From contig NC_003281.10 in assembly GCF_000002985.6 (NCBI RefSeq), positions 13,144,001 through 13,208,000 on the forward strand: 64,000 nucleotides of DNA, given 5' to 3'. Positions 36,334 through 47,100 of the stretch are shown in pieces (positions within the stretch are counted from its first letter, which is position 1; each line of letters starts with the position of its first letter). The DNA comes from Caenorhabditis elegans. Lineage: Eukaryota; Nematoda; Chromadorea; Rhabditida; Rhabditidae. The translations under genes were made by a program, and so were the position numbers. The notes below the pieces were generated by a model. That model made no database searches. It was not told the origin of the DNA and saw nothing but the letters and a program-made list of their open reading frames with translations.

Positions 36334-37944
36334 AAAGTCTTTGTCCCCCGATATTTGCAAATAAATATTAAACAAAATTTAGCCGTGGAGCAGCACTTTG
36401 CACTAGAAAAAATCGATGTAAAATTCATTCTGTGCATTTTTTTTCGCTGAAAAAATTCTCCAAACAAGCAATTTTGCAAACTTTCGATGATTTTAGGGGA
36501 GTCTACAGGTACTTGTAGGTGCGCAGGCAGGCAAATAATCTGAAAGCTTTTGAAAATAATTCTGAAAAGTTTCTTGATTGAAAACATTTGATTTAAAAAA
36601 GTTTCAGATTTTTTAAATTTTCTTTCTGAAAAAGTGCATTGTAAAATTTTCAGATCGATTTTTTTTAGCTCCTTATTTTAGTCCGGCTTTTATCAATTTC
36701 CATAAAATCTAATTTCTAACCTGTGACGCAATTTCCACCTGCTTGTTCATTCAAACACCTTGTAATCCAATTTATATCAAATCAGGCAATTTCCGGGGCG
36801 CAAATCTTTACGCTTCTGAACTTTTTTATTTAAAGTTTACTGATATTTCCTAGCTAACGGAAAATGAAAATCTCAAAGACCCTTGACATATAGTTTTCCC
36901 ATATTTCCTCACACCACTAATTCACATACTCTGGTCATTTAAACTAGTGAAAACGGTCAGTAAGGGAGGGGGGGGGGGTCAGGAAAAAAGAAGAAGCAGT
37001 TGATCCAATCGTCAAATAGTTTTTAAATGATCTTTCTCTTTCGGCGAGGAAAAGTGAGGGAAACCACCATTTGACCGCAATCTCAGTGAATTCCTACTGC
37101 TGGAAAATGTGAGATTTCGATGATCAATTTTTTTTAGAATGATTTCCCTTGAGAGTTAAGCTTCTCTATTTTGCTCTTTTTGGTTAGCTCTTTATCTGAT
37201 CAAATTTTGATTTTTTTTTGTTGCTGATGTCTTTCTGATCGGCCGAGTACAAATTTCTGTCTGAAAATACCAAAAGTAATACAAATTTCAACTGGTCATA
37301 CGAAATTTAAAAATTTGAAATTTTTTTTGAAATCCGGCAGAAACTTTTATTCAATTTTTTTAAAACTTTTATTCAATTTTTTTCTGATTTTTAGAAGGTT
37401 TTTTTGAGGAAAAGTGAGTTTTTTTAAACGCTAACGTTCAAATAGTGTATCTCGTATTTTTAGAGTTCCAGCTCAAAATCCCGGCAAATTCAGTGTTCAG
37501 GGGGTACTGTAGTCGGTGTTTGCGTACTTTTGGAGCTATGTACAGTAATCTCTGTATTTTTAAAATTTGAAATTTTGATTGTTAGACCCTAGAGAAACCG
37601 TTTTAACTGTACTAAAATAATCGGATAAAAATTAGAAGCCTAGAAAAAATTGAGGAAGGTATAGTTTCCGAAATTCAATAATTTTTCAGCAATTTTCAGT
37701 GTCAAATTCGAGTTCCTCGTCATATTCTCCCCGAAATATCAAAGCTGTAGCTCAAAATCGCGTCAAATTCAGTGTGTTAGTGGTACTGTTTGCGTATTTT
37801 TAGAGCTACAGTACCGGGAAAATTTTCAAAGAAATCGGAGAAACTTTCAGTTTTTTTTTGTTTCTAAAATTTAAAAACATTTTTTTTATTTTTTTTGTAG
37901 ATTTCTACAAAGCTAGGCTAAATTAGGTATAGGTATTACAGGAA
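36334..37944. other. Non-coding stretch with G11 run
   Basis: G-run of 11 at 36968-36978. At about 37440-37560 and 37740-37810 two related phrases (AGCTCAAAATC, CAAATTCAGTG, GGTACTGTAG) form a diverged direct repeat. No coding signal. Confidence 0.45.
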
Positions 37945-38055
37945 CACAAAATTCTGAGAACGCGTATTGCGCAACATATTTGGCGCGCAAAATATCTATA
38001 AAATATCTCGTAGTATATCTATAAAATATCTCGTAGCGAAAACTACAGTAATTCT
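37945..38055. mobile_element. Family A half element with internal duplication
   Basis: One arm of family A in which the AAAATATCTCGTAG block is repeated with TATCTATAAAATATC spacers. Confidence 0.7.
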
Positions 38056-38649
38056 TTTCATCCTTTGATTGCGCGTGGTGTTCGCGCATTCCACCGTTCC
38101 GCATAACATGATTGAATAGTTTCTCTCTCACTCTCTCCCTCTCTCACACACTCGCTCGAAATCTCTGCGTCTCTATTAACAAGGAAAAGCTTTGCGGCTA
38201 TCCGATTTAGTGAGAGACTGTTCTCCTATTCCCCCGATACAATACAGAGAGTGAGAGAGGTGAAGAGACGCAGAGAAAACGAGAAAAAGAAATTGCTGAT
38301 TGACCGAAGAAATAGAGGAGAAATGAAGAAGCATTGAATTTAAATCCGATTTATGACGCTGGTCACCATTTTTAATGCTTTTAATTTTGGTTTTCAATTA
38401 ATTTTGCTTCAAATTTTCTACCGGGGTAGGCAAAGGCAGGCAGGCAGGCAGACGTTCAGGCCAGCTTCAAGAGGAATTCGTGGAATTTCAGACATTTAAC
38501 ATTTCTTATCAGTCCTCTAATCTCTTAGTTTATCATATACACTTTTCTGGAGCTTAGAATTTTTAAAGCACCTGTTTGTAATTTCCGAACTTCACTTCCT
38601 AGTTTTCACTGCTTAGAGATTTTCTTTTCGGCCAATATTTTTCAAATAT
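38056..38649. promoter_or_regulatory. CT/GA-rich region with paired CTCTGCGTCTC motifs
   Basis: CTCTGCGTCTC at 38163-38173 and its complement GAGACGCAGAG at 38265-38275 lie in CT- and GA-rich flanks. The same motif is in the promoter at 8855-8865. No gene start was found nearby, so promoter activity is inference only. GGCAGGCAGGCAGGCA lies at about 38435. Confidence 0.4.
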
Positions 38650-39010
38650 TACGGGAACATAAAGTTCTGAGAATGCGTATTGCGCAACATATTTGACGCG
38701 CAAAATATCTCGCAGCGAAAACTACAGTAATCCTTTAAATGACTACTGTAGTGTTTGTGTCGACTTACGGACTCGATTTTCGAAACTTGTAATTTTTAAA
38801 ATAATTTATTTATGGATAGAATATTAAAATCAAGCATAAAATAAGAAAATAATATATCAATATTCGAAAAGATATTTATTTCAAAAATGGAACCTGTAAA
38901 TCGACACTACAGTAGTCTTATTTAAAGAATTACTGTAGTTTTCGCTACGAGATATTTTGCGCGTCAAATATGTTGTGTAATACGCAATCTCAGAATTTCG
39001 TGTCCCCGTA
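38650..39010. mobile_element. Foldback repeat, family A
   Basis: Full copy with ATTACGGGAACATAAAG and TGTCCCCGTAAT outside the usual arms, so the outer palindrome is longer here. Confidence 0.8.
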
Positions 39011-40589
39011 ATACTAGTTCGAATTTTTTAAATCTGCCTTTAAAAAAATTAAATTAAGCTCTCTGAGAGCTTTGAGAAACGTATAATGATGTCTGCAATT
39101 TTGGGTCCTGGCACGAAATTTGAGCTAGTAAGCGACGACACAAATATAGAAAAACCTTTCATTATACGCTAAAACAAGCGAAAATTTCGAAACTTGACGG
39201 AGTTATCAATTTTTTTAAAAGAAATTCGAAAAAACATGTAATTTTCAAAATTTTCAAATACTTTGTCGACATAAAATATATAAAACTACACAACAAAAAT
39301 ATAAAATTATATTTTTGAGCAACTCAATATTTTTAACAAAAAAATTTCGACCGTCTCTATTTTTCAGGCTTTTTTCTAGGCCAGAAGTACCGGTTTACAG
39401 GCCGTGCTTATTTTTTGATAGAATATTGAAATTTTAAAAAAATTAGAAAATAATACAAAGAAACGGATTAAAATGGAGAATCCCTGTCACTTTTGGGAAA
39501 GAAATTAATTTCAAAAATTATGCCCGTAAATCGACACCAGCGCTACAGTAGTCATTTAAGCATTACTGTAGTTTTCGCTACGAGATATAGGTAGTTATAT
39601 TTTGCGCGCCAAATATGTTGTGTAATATGCATTCTCATAATTTTATTTTCCCGTAATATGAAAATGATAAAATACAAAAAAAAATTACAGTAGTCATTCT
39701 ATGATTTTCCTGCAAAAACCAACACAAGCGAGCGCTATAGTAGTTATTCAAAGAATTACTGTAGTTTTCGCTTTGAGATATTTTGCGCGTCTACTATTGC
39801 AATTTGAAAACCTATATTTTCTAATTTTCCACTCCATTTGATAGATTAAGGTCTGGTCTACTCAGCTGTCTGCACTGAGCTCCCCCCCCCCCCTCCCCCG
39901 AACTAATACTGAAGCTTTGAAATTTATGAAACAACATGTGGTTTTTAGTATTCTCTTGTTGTTCCTTCTTCTCCACTTTCTTTTCTGCACAAAATCTGTC
40001 GCATGTTGTACTTTTTTTTCTTTATTCAGTTCCCACAGCACCGCCACATATATTGAATCAATTCAATAATATTCATACATGATGTGGCGAAGTATATGGT
40101 TTCTGATTTTGTGATAATCTCCATTGTGATAATTTTTTGTTAATAATTTCCATTCATCTACCGTAATCCTTTTTTGTGAGTTTTGTGGTATTTGGTCTTG
40201 AAACGAAAAAAATTTTGTAGCTACCATAAGTTTTTGCATTTTTATTATATTGAGCGGAAGCTTAATTTAAAACAGAAAATTGTGAGTTCGGTAGATGCAA
40301 AGTTTCGTGGCGAGACCCGGATGAAAAATTTTCGCAACTGGGTAACACGAGAACATCAAATTTTGTATTTAAATTTTTGAAAAAAAAATATTCAAAAAAA
40401 ATTCAAAAAATTAATATTGCAATTTATCAGTTTAAAGGTGCATTATGTTTTAGGTCTCGCCACGATCTAACTTTATGAATTTTAATTTGGGTTACTGTAC
40501 CTTCTAAAATACGCAACAAAAACTCAATTCTACGATAATTCTTGAAAAATTTGAAAGAATAGTAAGAGTAAATATCGTAATCTCAAGAC
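39011..40589. other. Non-coding stretch with family A fragments and C12 run
   Basis: A-type arms lie at about 39530-39660 and 39740-39800. The C-run 39882-39893 is followed by T and five more C. D-type GAGACC fragments lie at 40310 and 40450. No coding exon is supported. Confidence 0.45.
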
Positions 40590-40705
40590 TCACGGATTTA
40601 TTCAGATGGGTCTCGGTGCGCAAAATTCGCTGAAACGGAAAAATACAAGTAAAATGAACAAGGAAACTTTTTGCGCGTCGAGACCCATCTGAATAAATCC
40701 GTGTG
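40590..40705. repeat. Short palindrome
   Basis: CACGGATTTATTCAGATGGG and its complement form arms of about 40 bp with GTCTCG/CGAGAC inside, around a spacer of about 45 bp. Confidence 0.8.
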
Positions 40706-40856
40706 CCTTTAATAAGTTATGACTTGTGGAAATTAATTTTAGTGTTTCAAAAAAAAGTACCGTATCCATCTTCCATTGAATTTTGTACAATAAAGCATCC
40801 AATGACTAATACGGAATTCTTTCCTTTCTGGTTCATACTTTTCTTTTCTGAAAGCG

Positions 40857-41042
40857 CATGTGCGGCCAGGCTGTCTCATCACGGTTTGCTCTACAAAAAA
40901 TGCGGGATTTTTTCGCCCTAAAATATGTGACGTCAGCACGTTCTTAACCATACGAAATCAGTTAAAAACTCTGCGTCTCATCTCCCGCATTTTTTGTAGA
41001 TCTACGTAGATCAAGCCAAAATGAGACACTCTGACACCGCGT
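40857..41042. mobile_element. Foldback repeat, family I (copy 1)
   Basis: GTCTCATCACGGTTTG and ATGCGGGA arms with TGACGTCAGCACGTTCTTAA between them. The ends resemble CACGTGGTGTCAGAGTG. Other copies are at 41405-41578, 58707-58895 and 62290-62425. Confidence 0.75.
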
Positions 41043-41404
41043 GAAAGCGCAAATGTACCCAAATTTTTATAGCTCCCCTTCCAAAGTTTCCACTTCCCTC
41101 GTTTCTGCTAAACTGTACAATGTATTTGGTGCAGGAGACCGCTCCGCAATATACGCTCGTAAATTGCAATGTTTGCAAAAATTGACGAGAGAGCATGTCA
41201 GACATAAAAATAAGGGACGCGAGGCAAAAAAGTGACACGTTGTTTTATTTTTTTAGCATAAACGGAAAGCGGGTCGTCGAGTGAGATGGCTTTCATTTGT
41301 TTCCTTTTTTGTTTTTTTTGTGTGGTGCTACGTGGTTTCTGTGCTTTTCTGGTGTCCTGTTTGGAACTGAATACAAATTTTTTCAGAAAAAAGTTGGCCG
41401 GAAT

Positions 41405-41578
41405 CACGAGGTGTCAAAGTGTCTCATTTCGGTTTGATCTACAAAAATGGGGGATTTTTTCCCCAAAAAATGTGACTTCAGCACGTTCTTAACCATTAGA
41501 AATTAATTGAAAAGTCTGCGTCTCTTCTCCCGCATTTTTGTAGATCGAACCAAAATAAGACACTTTAACACCACGTGC
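41405..41578. mobile_element. Foldback repeat, family I (copy 2)
   Basis: Same structure as 40857-41042 with CACGAGGTGTCAAAGTGTC and ACACTTTAACACCACGTG ends. Confidence 0.75.
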
Positions 41579-41603
41579 GGAATTAGAATATCTCTAGAAA
41601 CAT

Positions 41604-41710
41604 TTTGGCGGGAATTCAAATTTCTATGGAAAAATTTTTGCGGGAATTCAAATTACTATGGAAAAAATTTGGCGGGAATTCAAATTTCTTCAGAAAAATT
41701 TCGGCGGGAA
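41604..41710 (+). promoter_or_regulatory. Four tandem E2F-like sites
   Basis: TTTGGCGGGAA at 41604, TTTTTGCGGGAA at 41635, TTTGGCGGGAA at 41668 and TTTCGGCGGGAA at 41699. They are embedded in a roughly 32-bp tandem unit that also carries TTCAAATTTCT. The core matches the known E2F/DP consensus. Placement is about 2.4 kb upstream of the gly-5 start. Confidence 0.45.
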
Positions 41711-43469
41711 TTCGAATTAAAATTGTGTATGCACCTTTAAGATTACTGTATAATGTTTTTTTTTCAAATTTTCTTATAATTTACAGATTTTTATAGCTAA
41801 TTTGTGACCGAGTAGAACTTACTTACTTACTTAGTAACTATAAGAAAACAATAACAATTTTTCTAAGATCAATTTAAAGGCGCTCGCACAAAGTAATTTT
41901 GGAAAGGGTCTCACCGCGCCAAATGAATTTTTCAAATAATTTTTTTTCGCGTTCTCATTTTTCCTAGAAATTCCAGAATTTTTGTAGTAAAATTGCAAAC
42001 ATAAGCCCTTTTCGAAATATTTTTTTTCTTCATTAATCGAAAAAATAAGATGATTTGTAGTTTAGCCTAGCCTATAGACATTTTCGTTCCCCTCTCACTA
42101 CAAGTAGGTGTCTCTGACATTCTCTTCTCCAACCTATTCGTCATGCTCAATTGAGCACGTCCGGGGCTCTTCTAACCAGCAAACAACTCCCCCCAGTTAT
42201 GACCACGTTTCTCTTTTGTCTTCTGGGTTCACTATCAATAGAAGTTTCCATTTGAGAAGTATGCAAAGGGCGTGGGCGTCTGTTTGAGCAAAATGGGTGT
42301 GAATGGTAAGATGGATGATAAGGGGGAAATGATGTTTTTGACGTAAAAAATTTTATAATGTGGAGTATCGAAATCTTTTTAGAACAATTTTAAAATGACT
42401 CCCTGATTCCGATATTTAAGTGAAAAAAAAAACTGTGCTTTTTTTAAGGTCACTTTTTTTGTTATATCATTAAAAAAACTAACAAAATTTGTGATTTTTA
42501 GGCGGGAAAAGCATATATTTGGATTTTTCGTCCACGGGGTTCTGGGCATTTCTCATTGAATTTTCGCGCTCCATTGATAATCGCCTGCCGGACAGCGCGT
42601 GGAAAAGTGTCGTGTACTCCTCACGGACAGCAAACTTCAGTTTTACAACTAAAACGAGCCGCGACGCGACACGCAACGCGCCGTAAATCTACACAAAATC
42701 TCTCCGACCCAAAATGGCCTAGTTCGGCAAACAGCCAGAATTCCGTGGAATTCGTCGAGTTTTGACCTAAGAAATGGAAATTTTGTTAGTTTTTTGGCAA
42801 AATAATATTTAATTGACCTTAAAAAACGAAACTTTGGAAAAAAGCGACGAAAATGAAGATATTGAAAATCTCGTAAATCGACACATCGCGATTTTAAGCT
42901 GAAATATAATATCAGGGAAATTTTTTAGAATTTTTTCACTTAGATATTCGGAATCAGGGAGTCATTTAAAACTATTTCTCTCACAAAATTTCTAGGATAC
43001 ACGGAAAATCGAAATCGTGACTCATTGCGAACTTGAAACATTACAGTTCTCGAGCACATTTGAACTTGACCGAAACCACCGAAAAAAGTAAATATAGTGT
43101 GAGAGAGAGAGAGTAAGAGGTATTAGAGAAGCTAAAAAAGATAGTGGTTCTGTTCTATGCTCTCTTCTTATACACCCTCTTCCCTTCCCTTCCCAACTGT
43201 TCAAATATTATCGTTAACATGCCTTGCATGCTGCTGCTCATCGTCATTGTCCACGTCAACCTAAAATTTTTAATGTGAATTTGAATTCAGTATGCCTTGG
43301 GTCCGAAAAAGTTTGCATTATAAATTTCCTTGTTTTACTCGAATTTCCAATACTACTACTACTTTTCACAATTTAATTCGTTTTTTTTCAGGCAGCAAAC
43401 TTATATTATCAAAATTGAGGGATATTGAAGCATAAAACGGAGGATTTTCGGTAGGTTACGGTACCCTGG
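41711..43469. other. gly-5 upstream region with family B arm
   Basis: A family B arm lies at 42515-42735. The less repetitive segments 42060-42310 and 42990-43260, the latter with a (GA)n run at 43098-43115, are candidates for gly-5 regulation. No ORF is supported. Confidence 0.4.
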
Positions 43470-43690
43470 GTCTCGGCACGACAAATGTTTGAAAAAAGGT
43501 GTGCGCCTTTAAAGAGTACTGTAATTTCAAACTTGTTCATTTGCGGAATTTTTATTGATTTTTTAGTTTTTCGATGAAAATCTATTAAATTATCAAATAT
43601 CTAAAGTAAATTTCAAAAAGCTGAAAAATTAATTTTAAGGCGCACACCTTCAATGAGTACAAGGATTTGTCGTGTCGAGACCTGGATCTG
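43470..43690. mobile_element. Foldback repeat, family D
   Basis: GGTCTCGGCACGACAAATG and ATTTGTCGTGTCGAGACC enclose inverted GTGCGCCTTTAAAG/AAGGCGCACACC blocks. Confidence 0.75.
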
Positions 43691-43926
43691 TATTTCTGAC
43701 GCAAAAATCTGAAAAGTGTCATATTAAACAATATTAAAGAAAAAAAAAGAAAAAAACTAACTAAAAAAATCTGTTTTAACATTGAAAACTTGATCATTTT
43801 GAGGTCAAACTAGAAAATATTGATTTTTCTTCGAATTTCTATTGATTTTTTTGTTGCTATTTATTAGTTTTCCTGAAAATTATAGTTTTTCCATCATATT
43901 CCTGCCAAAAACATGTTCCACCGATT

Positions 43927-43992
43927 TTGTCCACGTGTAGTACGTAGTTGTCGGTTTCTAGGTCACCACCCGTGTACTACACGTGGACGATG
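43927..43992. repeat. Hairpin with ACTACACGTGGAC stem
   Basis: TCCACGTGTAGTAC and GTACTACACGTGGA pair around a spacer of about 35 nt. The stem phrase GTACTACACGTGGACTATT also occurs singly at about 47050 and 51625 in gly-5 introns. Confidence 0.7.
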
Positions 43993-44103
43993 TGTCCTTA
44001 TTTGGAGTTTTTGTCGAAAAATTTAGTTTTTACTGGTTTTTACTGAGCTGAATCGAAATATTTTGAGAAATTTCCCAATTAAATTAATCAAAAATTAATT
44101 TTT

Positions 44104-44109
44104 TTGCAG
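44104..44109 (+). promoter_or_regulatory. gly-5 first-exon acceptor
   Basis: TTTTTGCAG ends 26 bp before the gly-5 ATG. It could accept a splice leader or a 5' non-coding exon somewhere in the upstream 15 kb. Confidence 0.45.
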
Positions 44110-44135
44110 ATACGGGTCGATTTTGCCGCTGAGAA

Positions 44136-47100
44136 ATGATTATATTCAAGAAAAAGGCGATATTAAAAGTTCTCCTCTTGGTTCCAGTTTTTTGGATTTG
44201 CTCGTTGATTTTTTTCGCAGCAACCAGCAATGATAGTAGCCAGGTATCAAAAATCAAAAATAAAAAAAATAAAAATGTGATTAAAATCCCATTTTCAGAT
44301 CGGATCAAATAACGATCTCGCGAATAAAATTGCGGAGGCGAATTTCCACCCGAAAGCCGCGAAACAAGACGTAATTCAAGGATTTGGGCCGCCGATTGAG
44401 CCGGAACCTGTCGTAGAGAATAATAAAGTGGAAGAAGAAGAGCAACCCGGCGGGAACTTGGCCAAACCAAAATTTATGGTCGATCCGAACGATCCGATTT
44501 ATAAAAAAGGAGACGCAGCGCAAGCCGGAGAGCTTGGAAAGGCAGTTGTCGTCGATAAAACTGTGAGAATTTGATTATTCTTGAGGAATAACGGTTCTTT
44601 GAACTTGTGGACTCAAAATGTGCTCAAATTCTCAAAATTGCGAAAAAAATGAGCCAAAAATGACTTAAATTGGCCAAAAATTACCAAAAATGATTTTAAA
44701 AATGAAAATATTCCGTATAGATTTTTAATCATTTTAGGGCAATTTCGGTCATTTTTTACTGATTTTTGGCTGATTTTCCATCATTTTAAGTAATTTTAGT
44801 TAATTTTAGGCCAAATTTGGTTATTTTTGGTCATTTTTGGTCAATTTCTGTCATTTTTGGCCGATTTTTAATCATTTTTGGTCAAATTTGGTCATTTTTC
44901 AGAAATTTTTAGTCACTTCAGCGCTCGGAAATTGCCGAAAATTGGCCAATAATGACTAAAAATGACCGAAATTTGCCGAAAATGATTAAAATGTATATAA
45001 TATACCGTATTTCTTCTATTAATATGGCCTCCCTATTAGACTTGCACTCCCTATTAGTATTGCTCCTTGAAAACCCTCCGAAAATTAGTATTGCAGTTAG
45101 TGTTGCACTCCCTAATAGTCTTGCATCTACTTTTTTTTTTTGGTACAAACCCACCCTACTAATTTTGAGATTTTAACAACATTTTTTGCCTACTTTGCAA
45201 CAATTTTGGTAAAATTTCTATGAAATTGAAGTTATTGTACCTTTTTGTTGCAATTACAATCAAATTTTCTGAATTTTCACATAAGATTCGAGTTTTTTCA
45301 GGAAAAAAACTAGTAAGCTCAAAGTCAGAAAATGTTCTGAAAATTAGTATTGCACTCCCTAATAGTCTTGCACTCCCTATTAGTATTGCAAGCGGAAGAC
45401 CATCGAAAAATATTATTGCAGCCATATTAATAGAAGAAATACGGTACATATTTTCGGTCATTTTTAATCATTTTTGGCCGATTTTCGATTATGCTTAGTC
45501 ATTAAAAAAAAGACTAAAAAATTACCAAATTTGGTCCAAAATCACCAAAAATGACTGAAATTGGACAAAAATGAATAAAAATTTCTAAAATATTTAATAT
45601 TTTAAATATTTATGTCATTTTTGGTCATTTTTCGCCTATTTTGGGCCAAATTTGGTCATTTTTCAGACATTTTTAATCACTTCAGTGCTCGGAAATTTTC
45701 GAAAATTGGCCAAAAATGATTAAAAATGATGTCTAAAATATTTTAAATATCAAGTTATTTTAAATATGAAATATTTTCGACATTCCTGGCCAATTTCGGT
45801 AATTTGTAGTCATTTTCAACCGACTGCTGATTATTTTTGGTCCGTTTAGGTATTTTTAGCAAAATTTAGAAATTTTAGTAATTTTTGGCCGAATTTTCAT
45901 TTTTTTTTTTGGTCACATTAGGTAATTTTTAGGTGATTTTGGGTAATTTTTAGTCATTTTTATCCAATTCGCGATCATTTTTTAGCCACTCTAGGTCATT
46001 TTAGGCCGATTTCGGCCCCCAAAATCTAAGATTCTAGTGGAAATTAGTTCTTTTTTTTTCGAAATTTTGATGTTTTGCCTTTAAAATCAACGAAAAAAAA
46101 AAACTTTATTTTCTTTCTAATTTTCAGAAACTATCGACCGAAGAAAAGGCAAAATACGACAAGGGAATGCTCAACAACGCTTTTAATCAATACGCATCTG
46201 ATATGATATCAGTACATCGAACTTTGCCAACTAATATTGATGCTGAGTGGGTTTTTTTTTATTCCAAAATTCATAAAAATCGAAAAATTAATTTTTTTAA
46301 ATTTCCCTAAAAAACTGAAGTTTTTTTGTGATTTTCCGGAAAAAAAGAAGAAAAATCGAATTTTTTCAAAAAATTTTCTTTTTAAAAAAATCGAAAAATC
46401 GATTTTCTTGCAATTATCTGTAAAAAACGAGAAGTCGATTAAAAAAATCCTAAAAAAGAAAAAATCAATTTTTTTTTTGTTTTTCATTTAAAAAACTGAA
46501 GTTTTTTCTGATTTTCCGAAAAAAAAAAACGAAAAAAAAAATCGAATTTTTAAAAGAATTGCCTTAAAAAAAATGAAAAATCGAAATTTTTAAAATGTTC
46601 TAAAAGAACAAAAAATCTAAATTTTTCGATTTTCCGAAAAATCGAAAATATCGACGTTTTTTCATTTTCCGAAAAAAAAACGAAAAAAAAATCGAATTTT
46701 TAAAACAATTGTTTAAAAAAAAACAAAAAATCGAAAAATTTTTTAAATTTCCCTAAAAACTGAAGTAAACGAAAAATCGATTTATTCCAAATAATTTTCC
46801 TTTAAAAAAAATCGAAAAATCGATTTTCTTGCAAATATCTGTAAAAAAACGAGAAGTCGATTTAAAAAAATCCTAAAAAAGAAAAAATCAATTTTTTTTT
46901 TGATTTTCCGGAAAAAAAACGATTTTTTTTTTGAAAATTGGCTAAAATTCCAAAAAATTTTCAAATTTTTGCTCATTTTGATCAGAAAAAATATAGGAAA
47001 ACCTAGAAATTTCTTTTACAAAAATGTTGTCGATTTACGAAGTATTTTGTACTACACGTGGACTATTTTTTGCAGTTTTTGGCTGGAATTCTTATCTTTT

